A stretch of 64,000 bases of DNA. It comes from JAOEGB01 sp041262585. Lineage in GTDB: Bacteria; Actinomycetota; Actinomycetes; Streptosporangiales; Streptosporangiaceae. Position numbers and translations under genes: made by a program. The notes under the pieces are model-generated. The model was not told the origin of the DNA and did not search any database. It saw nothing but the letters and a program-made list of their open reading frames with translations. Each line of letters begins with the position of its first letter. Position 1 is the stretch's first letter. This document shows positions 43,491 through 54,907 of this stretch, one piece after another. The DNA is taken from assembly GCF_041262585.1 (NCBI RefSeq), contig NZ_JBGCBZ010000004.1, positions 62,001 through 126,000 on the forward strand, read 5' to 3'.

Positions 43491-43870
43491 GTGATCGTAG
43501 GCACAACTCTCACCGTCCGCAAGACCCAATCGATGCTCGGCCGTTCCTCAGCGGGCGAGCGTGGGATGTCAGCGGACGCGGGCGAGGTCATCACCGAGGT
43601 CAGACCCGGCGGCACCTTGGTGATGCCGACCGGCCGATTGACCGCAGCCGACATGGGGTGGCTTGACACCGATCCGTAACCCTTCACCGTGGAGACTCGC
43701 CCCGGCGAGTACGACGTCAGTCTCGCTCTGGTCCGCTGGGCGGATGACCCCGAACACATACGAGTAGCGGCGGTCAAGCTCACCATCCAACACCGGCCCG
43801 CCGCCACCTGGGAGATGGCCCTGCGCCCCGGCCAGGATCCGCGGATGGGGCGACGGCTCCTATCCCGTCG
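43491..43870 (+). pseudogene. DUF4241 protein fragment with an in-frame stop
   Basis: The plus-strand frame reads EVITEVRPGGTLVMPTGRLTAADMGWLDTDP, a TAA stop (43677-43679), and continues in the same frame as PFTVETRPGEYDVSLALVRW and VAAVKLTIQHRPAATWEMALRPGQDPRM. This matches the N-terminal half of DUF4241 proteins, in which the part after the stop follows directly. A single C-to-T change (CAA to TAA) would explain it. The C-terminal half is missing, so the gene is doubly broken. Confidence 0.7.
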
Positions 43871-43882
43871 CGAATCTTTCCG

Positions 43883-45973
43883 TCAGATGAAGTCGTGGAC
43901 CATGGCGGCGAACTCCTCGGGGGTGGCGATCCGCACGCCCAGCGCCGCGGCCTTGTCCTTCTTCGAGCCGGCCTTCTCTCCCGCGACGAGCAGAGCCGTG
44001 CGGGCGGAGATGCTGGAGGAGGCCTTGCCTCCGGCACGCTCGATGAGCTCGTTCATCTGGTTGCGCGACAACGCCTCCAGCGGACCGCTCATGGAGCCGG
44101 TGACCACGACGGCCATGCCCGTTAGCGGTAGAGAGACCGCGGGGTCCGCGTCCGCCTCGGCTTCATCGGCGGCTCCAGTGCCAGGTCCCGTCGCGCCGGG
44201 CTCCGTCATGGTGACCCCGGCCACCACGAGCTTGTCGATGAGCGGCGCCAACTCGGCGAGCTCCTCCACCAGCATCGCCGCCTTCTCCGGCCCGATCCCC
44301 TCTACGGCTTGAAGGCCGTCGATGTCGGCGGCGCGGATCGCGTCCATCGAGGCGAAGTGGCGGGCGATCCGGCGCGACATCGACCTGCCGGTCCCCCGGA
44401 CGCCCAGAGCGCAGAACACCTTGTTCAGCGGCTTGCCCTTGGCCCGCTCGATGGCGGCCAGCAGGTTGTCGGTGCTGGTCTCCCCCATCCGGTCCAAGGC
44501 CAGGATCTGCTCACGGGTGAGGGTGAACAGGTCGGCGAAGTCGACGATCAGCCCGGCGTCGACGAGCTGGACGATTCGAGTCTCCCCGAGTCCTTCGATG
44601 TCGAGCTGGTCACGGCCGACCGCATAGCTGACCGACGCGACCGCGTGACAGGCCCGGCCGCGGACGCACCGCCATCGCTGCTGGGAGGTGTCGATGTCGC
44701 CACCACACCGCGGGCAGACCTGCGGGAACACGACCGCCCGCTCGTCACCGGTCCGCAGATGCACCACCGGAGCCTCTACTCGCGGGATCACATCGCCCGC
44801 CTTGTAGACGGTCACATGATCGCCGAGCATGAGGCCGCGGCGGGTGATGTCGGCGGGGTTGTGCAGCGTGGCGTAGGTGACCACGCTCCCGTCGAGCCGT
44901 ACCGGCTCCAGCACCGCGCGGGGCGCGATGATCCCGGTGCGGCCGACGTTCCACTCGACCTCGACCAGCTTGGTGATCTTCTCGACGGCCGGCAGCTTGT
45001 ACGCGATCGCCCACCTGGGTGCTCGCGAGCTGAACCCGGCCAGCTCCTGGTCGGCGGCCAGGTCAGCCTTGATGACGATCCCGTCGATCCCGAACGGCAG
45101 CTCGGCGCGCAGCCCGGCGATCTCTTCGACCCGTGCCCGCACCTCATCCACCGTGGCGACGGCAATCACACCGACCGGGGTCGCGCCGGTGGTCTGCACA
45201 CCGAGCCCGACGACCAGCTCCATGATCTGGCTGTGCGGCAGCTCCCGCAACCGCACGGCTAGAGGGGAACCGTCCTCGAACGGCAAGGGCAACGCGCCGT
45301 ACCCGAAGAACGTCATCTCACAGCGGTACTTCCGGTCCTTCGCGCGTAACGTCCCGGCCGCGGCGCTGCGCGGGTTGGCGAACGGCACCCCGTCGAACGA
45401 GGTGCGGGCCACGTTCGCCGCTTCGAACTGGGCACTGGTCATCAGCACCTCCCCGCGGATCTCCACCGTCACCGGCTCCGGCAATCTCTCCGGCAGGCCG
45501 ACAACGGTGCCGATCGCGTGCGAGACGTCCTCCCCCGCCACACCGTCGCCGCGGGTCACGAGCTGGGCCAGCCGACCGCCCTGGTAACGGGCCGACACCG
45601 CAAGCCCGTCCAGCTTCGGCTCCACACTCCACGCCTCCACCGGGCGGCCCAGGCGCCGCTCCAGCCCGGCGACCCACCCCGCGAGATCCTCGGCCGAGAA
45701 CACGTTGTCCAAGCTCAGCATCGGAACGGTGTGCGGAACGTCCCCCACGACGGCCCCGCCGGCGACCTTCCCCGCAGGAGAGCCGGGCAGCGCATGCTCA
45801 GGATGCGCGGCCTCGTACGCCTCGATGCCGCGCACCAACCGGTCGTAGGCATCGTCGTCCAGGGCGGAGTCGCCCGACCCGTAGTACGCGGCGGCGGCGT
45901 CGACGGCCACCTGGACGGCCTGGGCGTATTCGGCCTGGTCGGCAAGCGGCGTGGCATGCGGTGCGTCAGTCAT
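43883..45973 (-). CDS. ligA: NAD-dependent DNA ligase LigA
   Basis: 696 residues from ATG 45973 (a GTG at 45979 is also possible). Domain Ia with YDRLVRGIEAYEAAHPE; adenylation motif VEPKLDGLAVSARY (catalytic Lys about residue 120); MTFFGYG and FGIDGIVIKAD; OB fold; four-cysteine zinc finger CPRCGGDID...RCVRGRAC; helix-hairpin-helix repeats; and a C-terminal BRCT domain (LTGMAVVVTGSMSGPLEALSRNQM). All domains are complete. An acidic spacer (DEAEADADPA) precedes BRCT. The neighbourhood is not that of the essential housekeeping ligA (next to gatCAB), so it may be a second copy. Confidence 0.93.
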   Translation of the reverse strand: MTDAPHATPLADQAEYAQAVQVAVDAAAAYYGSGDSALDDDAYDRLVRGIEAYEAAHPEHALPGSPAGKVAGGAVVGDVPHTVPMLSLDNVFSAEDLAGWVAGLERRLGRPVEAWSVEPKLDGLAVSARYQGGRLAQLVTRGDGVAGEDVSHAIGTVVGLPERLPEPVTVEIRGEVLMTSAQFEAANVARTSFDGVPFANPRSAAAGTLRAKDRKYRCEMTFFGYGALPLPFEDGSPLAVRLRELPHSQIMELVVGLGVQTTGATPVGVIAVATVDEVRARVEEIAGLRAELPFGIDGIVIKADLAADQELAGFSSRAPRWAIAYKLPAVEKITKLVEVEWNVGRTGIIAPRAVLEPVRLDGSVVTYATLHNPADITRRGLMLGDHVTVYKAGDVIPRVEAPVVHLRTGDERAVVFPQVCPRCGGDIDTSQQRWRCVRGRACHAVASVSYAVGRDQLDIEGLGETRIVQLVDAGLIVDFADLFTLTREQILALDRMGETSTDNLLAAIERAKGKPLNKVFCALGVRGTGRSMSRRIARHFASMDAIRAADIDGLQAVEGIGPEKAAMLVEELAELAPLIDKLVVAGVTMTEPGATGPGTGAADEAEADADPAVSLPLTGMAVVVTGSMSGPLEALSRNQMNELIERAGGKASSSISARTALLVAGEKAGSKKDKAAALGVRIATPEEFAAMVHDFI

Positions 45974-46103
45974 GCGCACATCGTGCCGTGTCCCACCGAC
46001 AATCAGCGTGGCTCCAACGACCTCAGCCTGATCGCTCTCAATTAGGTTGGGGCTCTAATCCCTGCGCACCTGAGCGCCCCCCTGCCTTCCCTCCGGTGCC
46101 GGG

Positions 46104-47444
46104 TCAGTCTTCCGCCGCGTCCTCCGGGGTGCCGCGGGCGATGCGGGCCAGCTCTTCCAGCGCGTACGACAGGGTCTCCATGGGCGGGGACGCGAGGCCG
46201 AGCCGTACGGCGCTGGGGGCGCTGCGGGAGCCGACGACGAACGAGGCGGCGGGCGTGACGGCGATCCCCCTGCGGGCCGCGGCAGCGACGAAGGTATCGG
46301 CCCGCCACTGGTCCGGCAGCTCCCACCAGCAGTAATACGCCTGCGGGTCGGCACGTACGGCGAAGCCCGCGAGCTTCTCGGACGCGATCCGCTGGCGGGC
46401 GGCCGCGTCCGCCCGCTTGGCCTCGGTGATGGCGGCCACGGTGCCGTCGGCCATCCACCGGGTGGTGGCGTCGAGGGCGAACCGGGCGGCGGTCCACGCG
46501 CCTGAGCGCAGGGCGGCGGCGAGCTGTTCGGCATGCCGGGCGGGCGCCACGGCGAAGCCGACGGTCAGGCCGGGGGCCAGCCGCTTGGAGAGGCTGTCGA
46601 TCAGGATCGCGTGGTCCGGGGCCAGGGCCGTGAGCGGCGGCGGCGCGCTGTCGTGCAGGAACGCCCAGATGGTGTCCTCGATCGCGCACACCCCCAGCTC
46701 GCGGATCGTGCGAGCGACCTCCTCGCGCCGCGCTTCGCCCATGGTGATGCCGAGCGGGTTGTGCAGGGTCGGCTGGAGGTAGACGGCGCGGAGCGGGGCG
46801 CCGCGATGCGCGGCCGCGAGCGCGTCGGGGCACAGTCCCTCGTCGTCGACGGCCAGTGGAACCGGCGTCACCCCGAGCCGGTGCGCGAGGGCCTTCACGA
46901 CGGGATAGCTGAGCGCCTCCACGCCGAGACGCTCGCCCGGAGGAACGAGCGCGGCGATGGCGGCGGCGATGGCCTGCCGTCCGTTGCCCGCGAACAGCAC
47001 ACGCGCGGGTTCCGGCCGCCAGCCCGCCCGGCCGAGCAGGCGCGCCACCGCTTCCCGCGCCGCTGGCGTGCCCGCCGCCCCGAGCGGCTGCGACGCGGCG
47101 CCGAGCACGTCGGGCCGGAGCATCGGGCCGAGCCCCCGGGCCAGCAGGGCGGGCTGGCCGGGCGCCACCGGATAGTTGAGCTCCAGGTCGATCCTGGCGG
47201 CGGCGGGCTCGGCGAGCGCAGGTCCGGGCGGCGGCTGGGCGGCCCTGACGAAGGTGCCGCGGCCGACCTCGCCCACGACCAGGCCACGCCGGGCCAGCTC
47301 GCCGTAGACGCGGCCCGCCGTCGAGTTCGCGATGCCGCGCCGCCGGGCGAACGCCCGCTGCGGAGGCAGCCGGTCCCCGGGCCGCAAGCTGCCGGCCGCG
47401 ATCTCCGCCGCCACGTCATCGGCGACGAGCCGGTAGTCCTCCAT
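46104..47444 (-). CDS. MocR-type regulator (GntR HTH fused to aminotransferase)
   Basis: 446 residues. N-terminal GntR winged helix (YRLVADDVAAEIAAGSLRPGDRLPPQRAFARRRGIANSTAGRVYGELARRGLVVGEVGRGTFV) and a C-terminal fold-type I aminotransferase domain with the PLP lysine in LIDSLSKRLAPGLTVGF and the PLP Asp/Asn region CAIEDTIW. Such fusions sense PLP or amino compounds. It is divergent from a LysE-type exporter (141 bp apart), a classic MocR-target arrangement. Confidence 0.92.
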   Translation of the reverse strand: MEDYRLVADDVAAEIAAGSLRPGDRLPPQRAFARRRGIANSTAGRVYGELARRGLVVGEVGRGTFVRAAQPPPGPALAEPAAARIDLELNYPVAPGQPALLARGLGPMLRPDVLGAASQPLGAAGTPAAREAVARLLGRAGWRPEPARVLFAGNGRQAIAAAIAALVPPGERLGVEALSYPVVKALAHRLGVTPVPLAVDDEGLCPDALAAAHRGAPLRAVYLQPTLHNPLGITMGEARREEVARTIRELGVCAIEDTIWAFLHDSAPPPLTALAPDHAILIDSLSKRLAPGLTVGFAVAPARHAEQLAAALRSGAWTAARFALDATTRWMADGTVAAITEAKRADAAARQRIASEKLAGFAVRADPQAYYCWWELPDQWRADTFVAAAARRGIAVTPAASFVVGSRSAPSAVRLGLASPPMETLSYALEELARIARGTPEDAAED

Positions 47445-47467
47445 CGCACCTCACCGCATTCACCGAG

Positions 47468-47497
47468 ATTGCACCGAGGACAATATAACTATTGCAC
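47468..47497. promoter_or_regulatory. Direct and inverted repeats between mocR and lysE
   Basis: ATTGCAC occurs at 47468-47474 and again at 47491-47497 (23 bp apart, about two helical turns), and CAATA-TAAC-TATTG (47481-47494) and TTGC-ACGC-GCAA (47492-47503) overlap the second copy. MocR proteins often bind direct repeats in the divergent region, so this is the likely operator. Confidence 0.55.
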
Positions 47498-47585
47498 GCG
47501 CAATTGCTCCAGCCATAGCCTCGAATCGTCGGTTGCGGAACAGGTATTTCGAGGGGTTTCCAAGGATTCGGGGGACACGGGCGAC

Positions 47586-48236
47586 ATGGTGAGCATCGAC
47601 GCTCTCGTCGGTATCGGGCTGGTGGCCCTCGGACTCGTCCTGACGCCAGGACCGAACATGATCTATCTGGTCTCCCGGTCGATCACGCAGGGACGGCGCG
47701 CGGGACTGATCTCGCTGATGGGCGTGGCGACCGGGTTCTTCGTGTACCTCACCGCCGTGGCGGCGGGCATCGTGACCGTCTTCGCCCTCGTGCCCGCGGT
47801 GTACACGGTGATCAAGCTCGCCGGCGCGGCGTACCTGCTCTGGCTGGCGTGGCAGGCGGTACGGCCCGGCGGCGTGTCCGCCTTCGCTCCCAAGGAGCTG
47901 ACGGTCGATCCGCCGCGCAAGCTGTTCACCATGGGGCTGATCACCAACCTGCTCAACCCGAAGATCGCGATCCTGTACGTGTCGCTGCTTCCGCAGTTCG
48001 TCGATCCGGCGCGCGGCCAGGTCGCCCTGCAGAGCCTCATGCTCGGGCTCACCCAGATCTGCATCGCGCTGACCGTCAACGCGCTGATCGTGCTCACCGC
48101 GGGCACCGTCGCCGCCTTCCTCGCGCGGCGGCCGAGGTGGTTGAGCGCCCAGCGCTACGTGATGGGCACGGTGCTCGCCGGCCTCGCGCTCCACCTCGCG
48201 GCCGACCGGTCCACTGCCGCGGCCCTGAAACCGTGA
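47586..48236 (+). CDS. LysE/RhtB-family amino-acid exporter
   Basis: 216 residues from ATG 47586. Six hydrophobic segments and the family N-terminal motif GLVLTPGPNMIYLVSRSITQGRRAGLISLMG; NLLNPKIAILYVSLLPQFVDP is also typical. It exports amino acids or related compounds through the cytoplasmic membrane. It is likely regulated by the divergent MocR protein. Confidence 0.93.
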   Translation: MVSIDALVGIGLVALGLVLTPGPNMIYLVSRSITQGRRAGLISLMGVATGFFVYLTAVAAGIVTVFALVPAVYTVIKLAGAAYLLWLAWQAVRPGGVSAFAPKELTVDPPRKLFTMGLITNLLNPKIAILYVSLLPQFVDPARGQVALQSLMLGLTQICIALTVNALIVLTAGTVAAFLARRPRWLSAQRYVMGTVLAGLALHLAADRSTAAALKP

Positions 48237-48307
48237 GAGTCAGCCCGGCACCCATTCCACGCTCCCGCGTAGATCCTCGCCGGGCCGAATCGACCTGTAG
48301 GGCGGCC

Positions 48308-49336
48308 TCACAGCTCCCGGGGGAGCTCGGCCCGGACGCCGAGCAGCCGTACGGGCCGCCGTTCGGTGAACTCGTCGAGGGCGGCCAGGGCGGCCCGCTC
48401 GATCTCAGTGACGTCGGCGGTCGGCGCCGGGAGCGCGTGGCCGTGGGTGTGGGTGACGAAGGGGGCGTAGCGCACCTTCACCACGACCCGCGTCGCGGGC
48501 CGCCGCTCGGCGGCGACGTCCTCGGCAACCCGCCGCGCCAGGTGGGCGACCTCACGCCGCACCTCCTCCCAGTCGCCGAGGTCGTGCTGATACGTGGTCT
48601 CCCGGCTGCGCGACCGCGCGAGGTACGGCGTGGCCGTCACGGGCGAGTCGTCCCGGCCGTGGGCGAGGCGGACCAGCCACGGCCCGATCGCCGGGCCGAA
48701 GTGCGCGGCGAGGGCGGCTGGATCGGCGGCCGCGAGCTCCGCCACCGTGGTGAGGCCCACCGCGGCGAGCCGCTTGGCGGTCTTGGGCCCGATGCCCCAC
48801 AACGCGTCGGCCGGCCGGTCGCCGAGCACCTCGAACCACGTCTCACCGGTCAGCCGGAAGACCCCGCCGGGCTTGCCGAAGCCGGTCGCGAGCTTGGCCT
48901 GGAGCTTGTTGCGGCCGATGCCGACGGTGCATTCGAGGTCGGTCGACTCGCGCACGCGGCGGCGGACGAGGTGCGCCATCTCTTCCGGGTCCTCAGTGTC
49001 GACCGCGAGGAATGCCTCGTCCCAGCCGATCACTTCCAGCACGGCGTCGAGCTCCCGCAGCGCGGCCATCACCTCCGACGAAGCCGCTTCGTAAGTCTCC
49101 CGATCGACCGGCAGGAACACCGCGTCCGGGCATCGCCGGGCCGCCGTGCGCAGCGGAAGGCCGGAGTGCACGCCATACGCCCTGGCCTCGTAGGAGGCCG
49201 TGCTGACCACGCCGCGCTTGGTGGGATCACCGTCACCACCGACGACGACCGGGAGCCCCCGCAGCTCCGGACGGCGCAGCAGCTCGACGGCGGCGACGAA
49301 CTGGTCGAGATCGACGTGCAACACCCAGCGGCCCAC
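48308..49336 (-). CDS. dinB: Y-family DNA polymerase IV
   Basis: 342 residues. Palm/fingers residues: HVDLDQFVAAVE (first metal Asp; the usual DMDxFFA Phe pair is DLDQFVA), KRGVVSTASYEARAYGVHSGLPL, and GWDEAFLAVD (second acid pair; SxDEA replaced by GWDEA). Helix-hairpin-helix PADALWGIGPKTAKRLAAVGLTTVAELA and the little-finger domain RSRSRETTYQHDLGDWEEV follow. It lacks the C-terminal clamp-binding tail that some DinB proteins have. It performs translesion synthesis. Confidence 0.9.
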   Translation of the reverse strand: MGRWVLHVDLDQFVAAVELLRRPELRGLPVVVGGDGDPTKRGVVSTASYEARAYGVHSGLPLRTAARRCPDAVFLPVDRETYEAASSEVMAALRELDAVLEVIGWDEAFLAVDTEDPEEMAHLVRRRVRESTDLECTVGIGRNKLQAKLATGFGKPGGVFRLTGETWFEVLGDRPADALWGIGPKTAKRLAAVGLTTVAELAAADPAALAAHFGPAIGPWLVRLAHGRDDSPVTATPYLARSRSRETTYQHDLGDWEEVRREVAHLARRVAEDVAAERRPATRVVVKVRYAPFVTHTHGHALPAPTADVTEIERAALAALDEFTERRPVRLLGVRAELPREL

Positions 49337-49372
49337 TCTTCATTCTCGCCCGGGCCGTCGCCCCCGACGAGG

Positions 49373-49864
49373 TCAGGCGGCCGTGAGCTCGGACCGATCG
49401 GAGGGCCGCGGCGCGGCCGGGGACTGGGCCGGCACGATGACGACGACCGTGTCCGCGAAGCGGTCGTGATAGCACTGGCGCCGCCCGTCACCGAACATGT
49501 GCAGCAGATTCAGCACGCCGATGAACCCGCCCACAAGGGGGATCAGCGGGACCCCCACGAAGAATCCGGCCCGGATGGCGGAGGAGCGAACCGACGGCGG
49601 CACGGCGGTGTGCACGGAGACCACCTTGATGCCGAAGAGCCACTTGCCGAACGTCTGGCCGTAGCGGGCGTGAAGCAGCCAGAAATACAGGAAATCCGGA
49701 ACCGGCGCGATCATCTCGTCCCACGACCGGGTGAAGATCTCCGCCGCGTTGTCCGTCCCCCAGGCGACCAGAGCGAGCACGAGGCTGTCGACCACAGCGG
49801 CGAAGAAGCGCAGCGAAGGGGTGGCGATCCGGAGACGAACGACGGAATGGGGGGTGTCGGTCAC
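49373..49864 (-). CDS. RDD-family membrane protein
   Basis: About 163 residues from GTG 49864 (VTDTPHSVVRLRIATPSLRFFAAVVDSLVLALV), which places the conserved RDD-type Arg/Asp pair (RFFAAVVD) near the N-terminus. Three hydrophobic segments, then YGQTFGKWLFGIKVV, the family's second hallmark. A longer in-frame start at 49930 gives a charged extension and is less likely. Function unknown; the family includes proposed ion transporters. Confidence 0.8.
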   Translation of the reverse strand: MTDTPHSVVRLRIATPSLRFFAAVVDSLVLALVAWGTDNAAEIFTRSWDEMIAPVPDFLYFWLLHARYGQTFGKWLFGIKVVSVHTAVPPSVRSSAIRAGFFVGVPLIPLVGGFIGVLNLLHMFGDGRRQCYHDRFADTVVVIVPAQSPAAPRPSDRSELTAA

Positions 49865-50071
49865 CCGAGAATTGTCCCGTAATCCATGATCATTCAGCCC
49901 CGCACGCCGACCCCCCTTGGCCGTGATCATGCACGGATTCCTGGACGGCTAAGCTGACCGGGAGAAACGTAATCAGTGCCTCCGCCGCTCCAGGTCACCC
50001 CAGCCTCCGCCGCCCCCACGCCACCCCGGCGTCCGCCGTTTCCGCGGCCGGCCACGGAGGAACCCGCACAC

Positions 50072-51066
50072 TCAGGTCACGTCGACGGCTTCCAGAATGC
50101 CGAGGGCGTCGGGGACGAGGACGGCCGCGGAGTAGTACGTGGTGAGGAGGTAGGACGCGATCGCCTTGTCGTCCACGCCCGTCAGGCGGACCGAAAGGCC
50201 GGGCTGACACTCGTCGGGCAGGCCGGTGCGCCGCAGCCCGATGACGCCCTGGTCCTCCTCTCCGATCCGCATGACGATGACCGAGCTGAGGCCCTGCCCG
50301 CTGATCGGGATCTTGTCGCACGGCAGAATCGGCACGCCGCGCCAGGCGGTGACCCTCGATCCCCCGGCTTCGACGGTGTCGGGGTAGATGCCCCGCCGGT
50401 TGCACTGCCGGGCGAAGGCGGCGATCGCCCGCGGGTGCGCCACGAAGCAATGGGACTTCCTCCGCCGGCAGAGCAGCTCGTCGAGGTCGTCGGGGGTGGG
50501 CCAGCCGGTTCTGCTGCGGATGCGCTGCCGCGGGTCGGCGTTGTGCAGCAGGCCGAAGTCGCGGTTGTTGACCAGCTCGTGCTCCTGCCGCTCCCGCAGC
50601 GCCTCGATCGTGAGCCTGAGCTGCTGCTCGGTCTGGTCCATCGGCTCGCTGTACACGTCGCCGACCCGCGTGTGTACGCGCAGGATCGTCTGCGCCACGC
50701 TCAGCTCGTACTCCCGGGGCTCCAGCTCGTAGTCCACGAACGTGCCCGGCAGCGTCACCTCGCCGACATGCCCCGCGGCCAGCTCGATCGCCGCCTCGCC
50801 GTACTTGTTCTGAGGCGCGGGAGCGCCGGCCTCGGCTCGCCGGAGCCCCCACCCGGAGCGGTAGTTCAGCCGCCGGTTGAGCCGGTAGGTGCCGCCGGTC
50901 ACCTCGACCCAGGGCAGCACCCGCAGCAGGTGGCGTGAGGTGATCTCCCGCATCTGCGGCAACGACTTCGCCGTGGTCGCCAGATTGCGCGCCGCCGCCG
51001 TGCCGAGGCTCAGGTTCTGTACGGCTGGCAGGCCCTGTGCCCGGGAGTCCCCGGCGTCGAAGGCCG

Positions 51067-51070
<4 letters not shown>
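50072..51070 (-). CDS. Second encapsulin shell protein, lacking the cNMP-binding insert
   Basis: 332 residues from GTG 51070, overlapping the geosmin-synthase stop (GTGA). It is collinear with the EshA-type shell upstream: LSLGTAAARNLATTAKSLPQMREITSRHLLRVLPWV at the N-terminus and the HK97-fold body GEAAIELAAGHVGEVTLPGTFVDYELEPREYELSVAQTILR...TTYYSAAVLVPDALGILE. Where EshA has about 140 residues of cyclic-nucleotide-binding domain, this protein has only about 20 (RSGWGLRRAEAGAPAPQNKY, residues 71-90). It likely coassembles with EshA into a two-component shell. Confidence 0.88.
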
Positions 51071-53343
<2,273 letters not shown>

Positions 53344-53348
53344 CGTCG

Positions 53349-54740
53349 CTAGCCGACCTCGACGCTCTCGAGGATGCCGAGCGCGTCGGGGACGAGGACT
53401 GCGGCGGAGTAGTACGTGGTCACGAGGTAGGAGATGATCGCCTTGTCGCTGATCCCCATGAACCGGACCGACAGGCCGGGCTGGTACTCGTCGGGCAGAC
53501 CGGTGCGGTGCAGGCCGATCACCCCCTGATCGGCCTCGCCCATCCGCATCACCATGATCGAGCTCAGCCCGGTCTCGCTGACCGGGATCTTGTTGCACGG
53601 CAGAATCGGCACGCCCCGCCAGGCCGGGACGCGGTTGCCGTGCAGCTCGGCGCTCTGCGGGTAGATGCCTCTGCTGTTGCACTCCCGCGCGAAGGCGGCG
53701 ATCGCCCGCGGATGCGCCAGGATGAAGCCGGGGTCCTTCCACACCTTGGCGAGCAGGGCGTCCATGTCGTCGGGGGTGGGCGGCCCGGTGCGGGTGTGGA
53801 TCCGCTGCCCGAGGTCGGCGTTGTACAGCAGGCCGAAGTCGCGGTTGTTGACCAGCTCGTGCTCCTGCCGCTCGCGCAGCGCCTCGATCGTGAGCCTGAG
53901 CTGCTGCTCGGTCTGGTTCATCGGCTCGTTGTAGAGGTCGGCCACTCGCGTGTGGATCCGCAGGATCGTCTGCGCCACGCTCAGCTCGTACTCCCGGGGC
54001 TCCAGCTCGTAGTCCACGAACGTGCCCGGCAGCGTCACCTCGCCGACATGCCCCGCGGCCAGCTCGATCGCCGCCTCGCCATGGGCGTTCGCCGCCCGGT
54101 TCGCGCCGGCCCTCTGCCCTTCCAGATGCGTCCGGAGCTCCGCCGACAGGGCGGCGACCTCCTGGAACGCCTCCCGTGAGAGGAACAGCGCCGTGCAGTG
54201 GGTGAGGGCCCTCGCCGTGAAGTCCCACGAGCCGGAGTCCTCGGTCAGGATCTGCTCGCCGAAGTGGTCGCCGTCGGCCAGCACTCCCAGCGTCGTTTCA
54301 TTGCCGTACGCTCCGACTCCCAGCTTGTCGACCTTGCCGTGGGCGATGAGGACCACCTGGTCCCTCGGCGTGCCGGAGGACACCAGGGCCTCCCCCGGCT
54401 CGAACTCCCGCTGGGCGAACCGTCCGGCGAGGGCCGCCAGCACGTCGCTGTCGTCGAAGTGGCGCAGGGCCGCGATCTCGCACAGCTCGGCCGGGATGAC
54501 GCGGACGTCCGCGCCGGTCGAGACGAACGTGATCCGCCCGTCCCCCACGCCGTAGCTGAGCCGGCGGTTCACCCGGTACGTCCCGCCGAGCACCTGAACC
54601 CAGGGGAGTATCCGCAGCAGGTGCCGCGAGGTGATCTCCTGCATCTGCGGCGCGGACTTGGTCGTGGTCGCCAGGTTCCGCGCGGCAGCCGTACCGAGGC
54701 TGAGCTGCGACTGGCCGTTCGAGGGAGCAGATTCCGTCAT
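53349..54740 (-). CDS. eshA: EshA-type family 2B encapsulin shell protein with cNMP-binding domain
   Basis: 463 residues from ATG 54740 (MTESAPSNGQSQLSLG). The HK97-like shell fold is interrupted at residues about 80-205 by a cyclic-nucleotide-binding domain (VIPAELCEIAALRHFDDSDVLAALAGRF...EPGEALVSSGTPRDQVVLIAHGKVDKL...LADGDHFGEQIL...FTARALTHCTALFLSREAF). The phosphate-binding cassette is imperfect (HFGEQI is kept, the Arg is changed). This order identifies EshA, the Streptomyces protein linked to development, now known as a family 2B encapsulin. It is first of three tightly linked genes with geoA and a second shell. Confidence 0.92.
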   Translation of the reverse strand: MTESAPSNGQSQLSLGTAAARNLATTTKSAPQMQEITSRHLLRILPWVQVLGGTYRVNRRLSYGVGDGRITFVSTGADVRVIPAELCEIAALRHFDDSDVLAALAGRFAQREFEPGEALVSSGTPRDQVVLIAHGKVDKLGVGAYGNETTLGVLADGDHFGEQILTEDSGSWDFTARALTHCTALFLSREAFQEVAALSAELRTHLEGQRAGANRAANAHGEAAIELAAGHVGEVTLPGTFVDYELEPREYELSVAQTILRIHTRVADLYNEPMNQTEQQLRLTIEALRERQEHELVNNRDFGLLYNADLGQRIHTRTGPPTPDDMDALLAKVWKDPGFILAHPRAIAAFARECNSRGIYPQSAELHGNRVPAWRGVPILPCNKIPVSETGLSSIMVMRMGEADQGVIGLHRTGLPDEYQPGLSVRFMGISDKAIISYLVTTYYSAAVLVPDALGILESVEVG

Positions 54741-54843
54741 GACGGGAACCACCTGTTCTGTGTCAACGTGAACTACCGGTCATGGGGTGCGATGAACGGG
54801 GGGTGCGGTGAACGGATGCCGGTTGGCGGGTGGGTTCAGCGGG

Positions 54844-54901
54844 TGCGGTCCAGCGGGGTGCCGTTCAGTGGATGCGGTCCAGCGGGGTGCCGTTCAGTGG
54901 A
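54844..54901. repeat. 29-bp tandem repeat downstream of the polyprenyl synthetase gene
   Basis: TGCGGTCCAGCGGGGTGCCG... is repeated exactly twice (54844-54872, 54873-54901) with a partial third copy reaching into the stop-codon region of the polyprenyl synthetase gene and weaker relatives from 54788. It lies in the 170-bp gap between that gene and eshA, so it is in the transcribed leader of eshA. Confidence 0.85.
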
Positions 54902-54907
54902 TGCGGT

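Noticed and set aside
46533..47585. Long frame preceding the LysE gene in the same phase.
   Set aside because: It runs antisense through the MocR gene and is a shadow; LysE starts at ATG 47586 as in its family.
54788..54907. CRISPR-like array.
   Set aside because: The 29-bp units are directly adjacent without spacers and few in number, and no cas genes are present.
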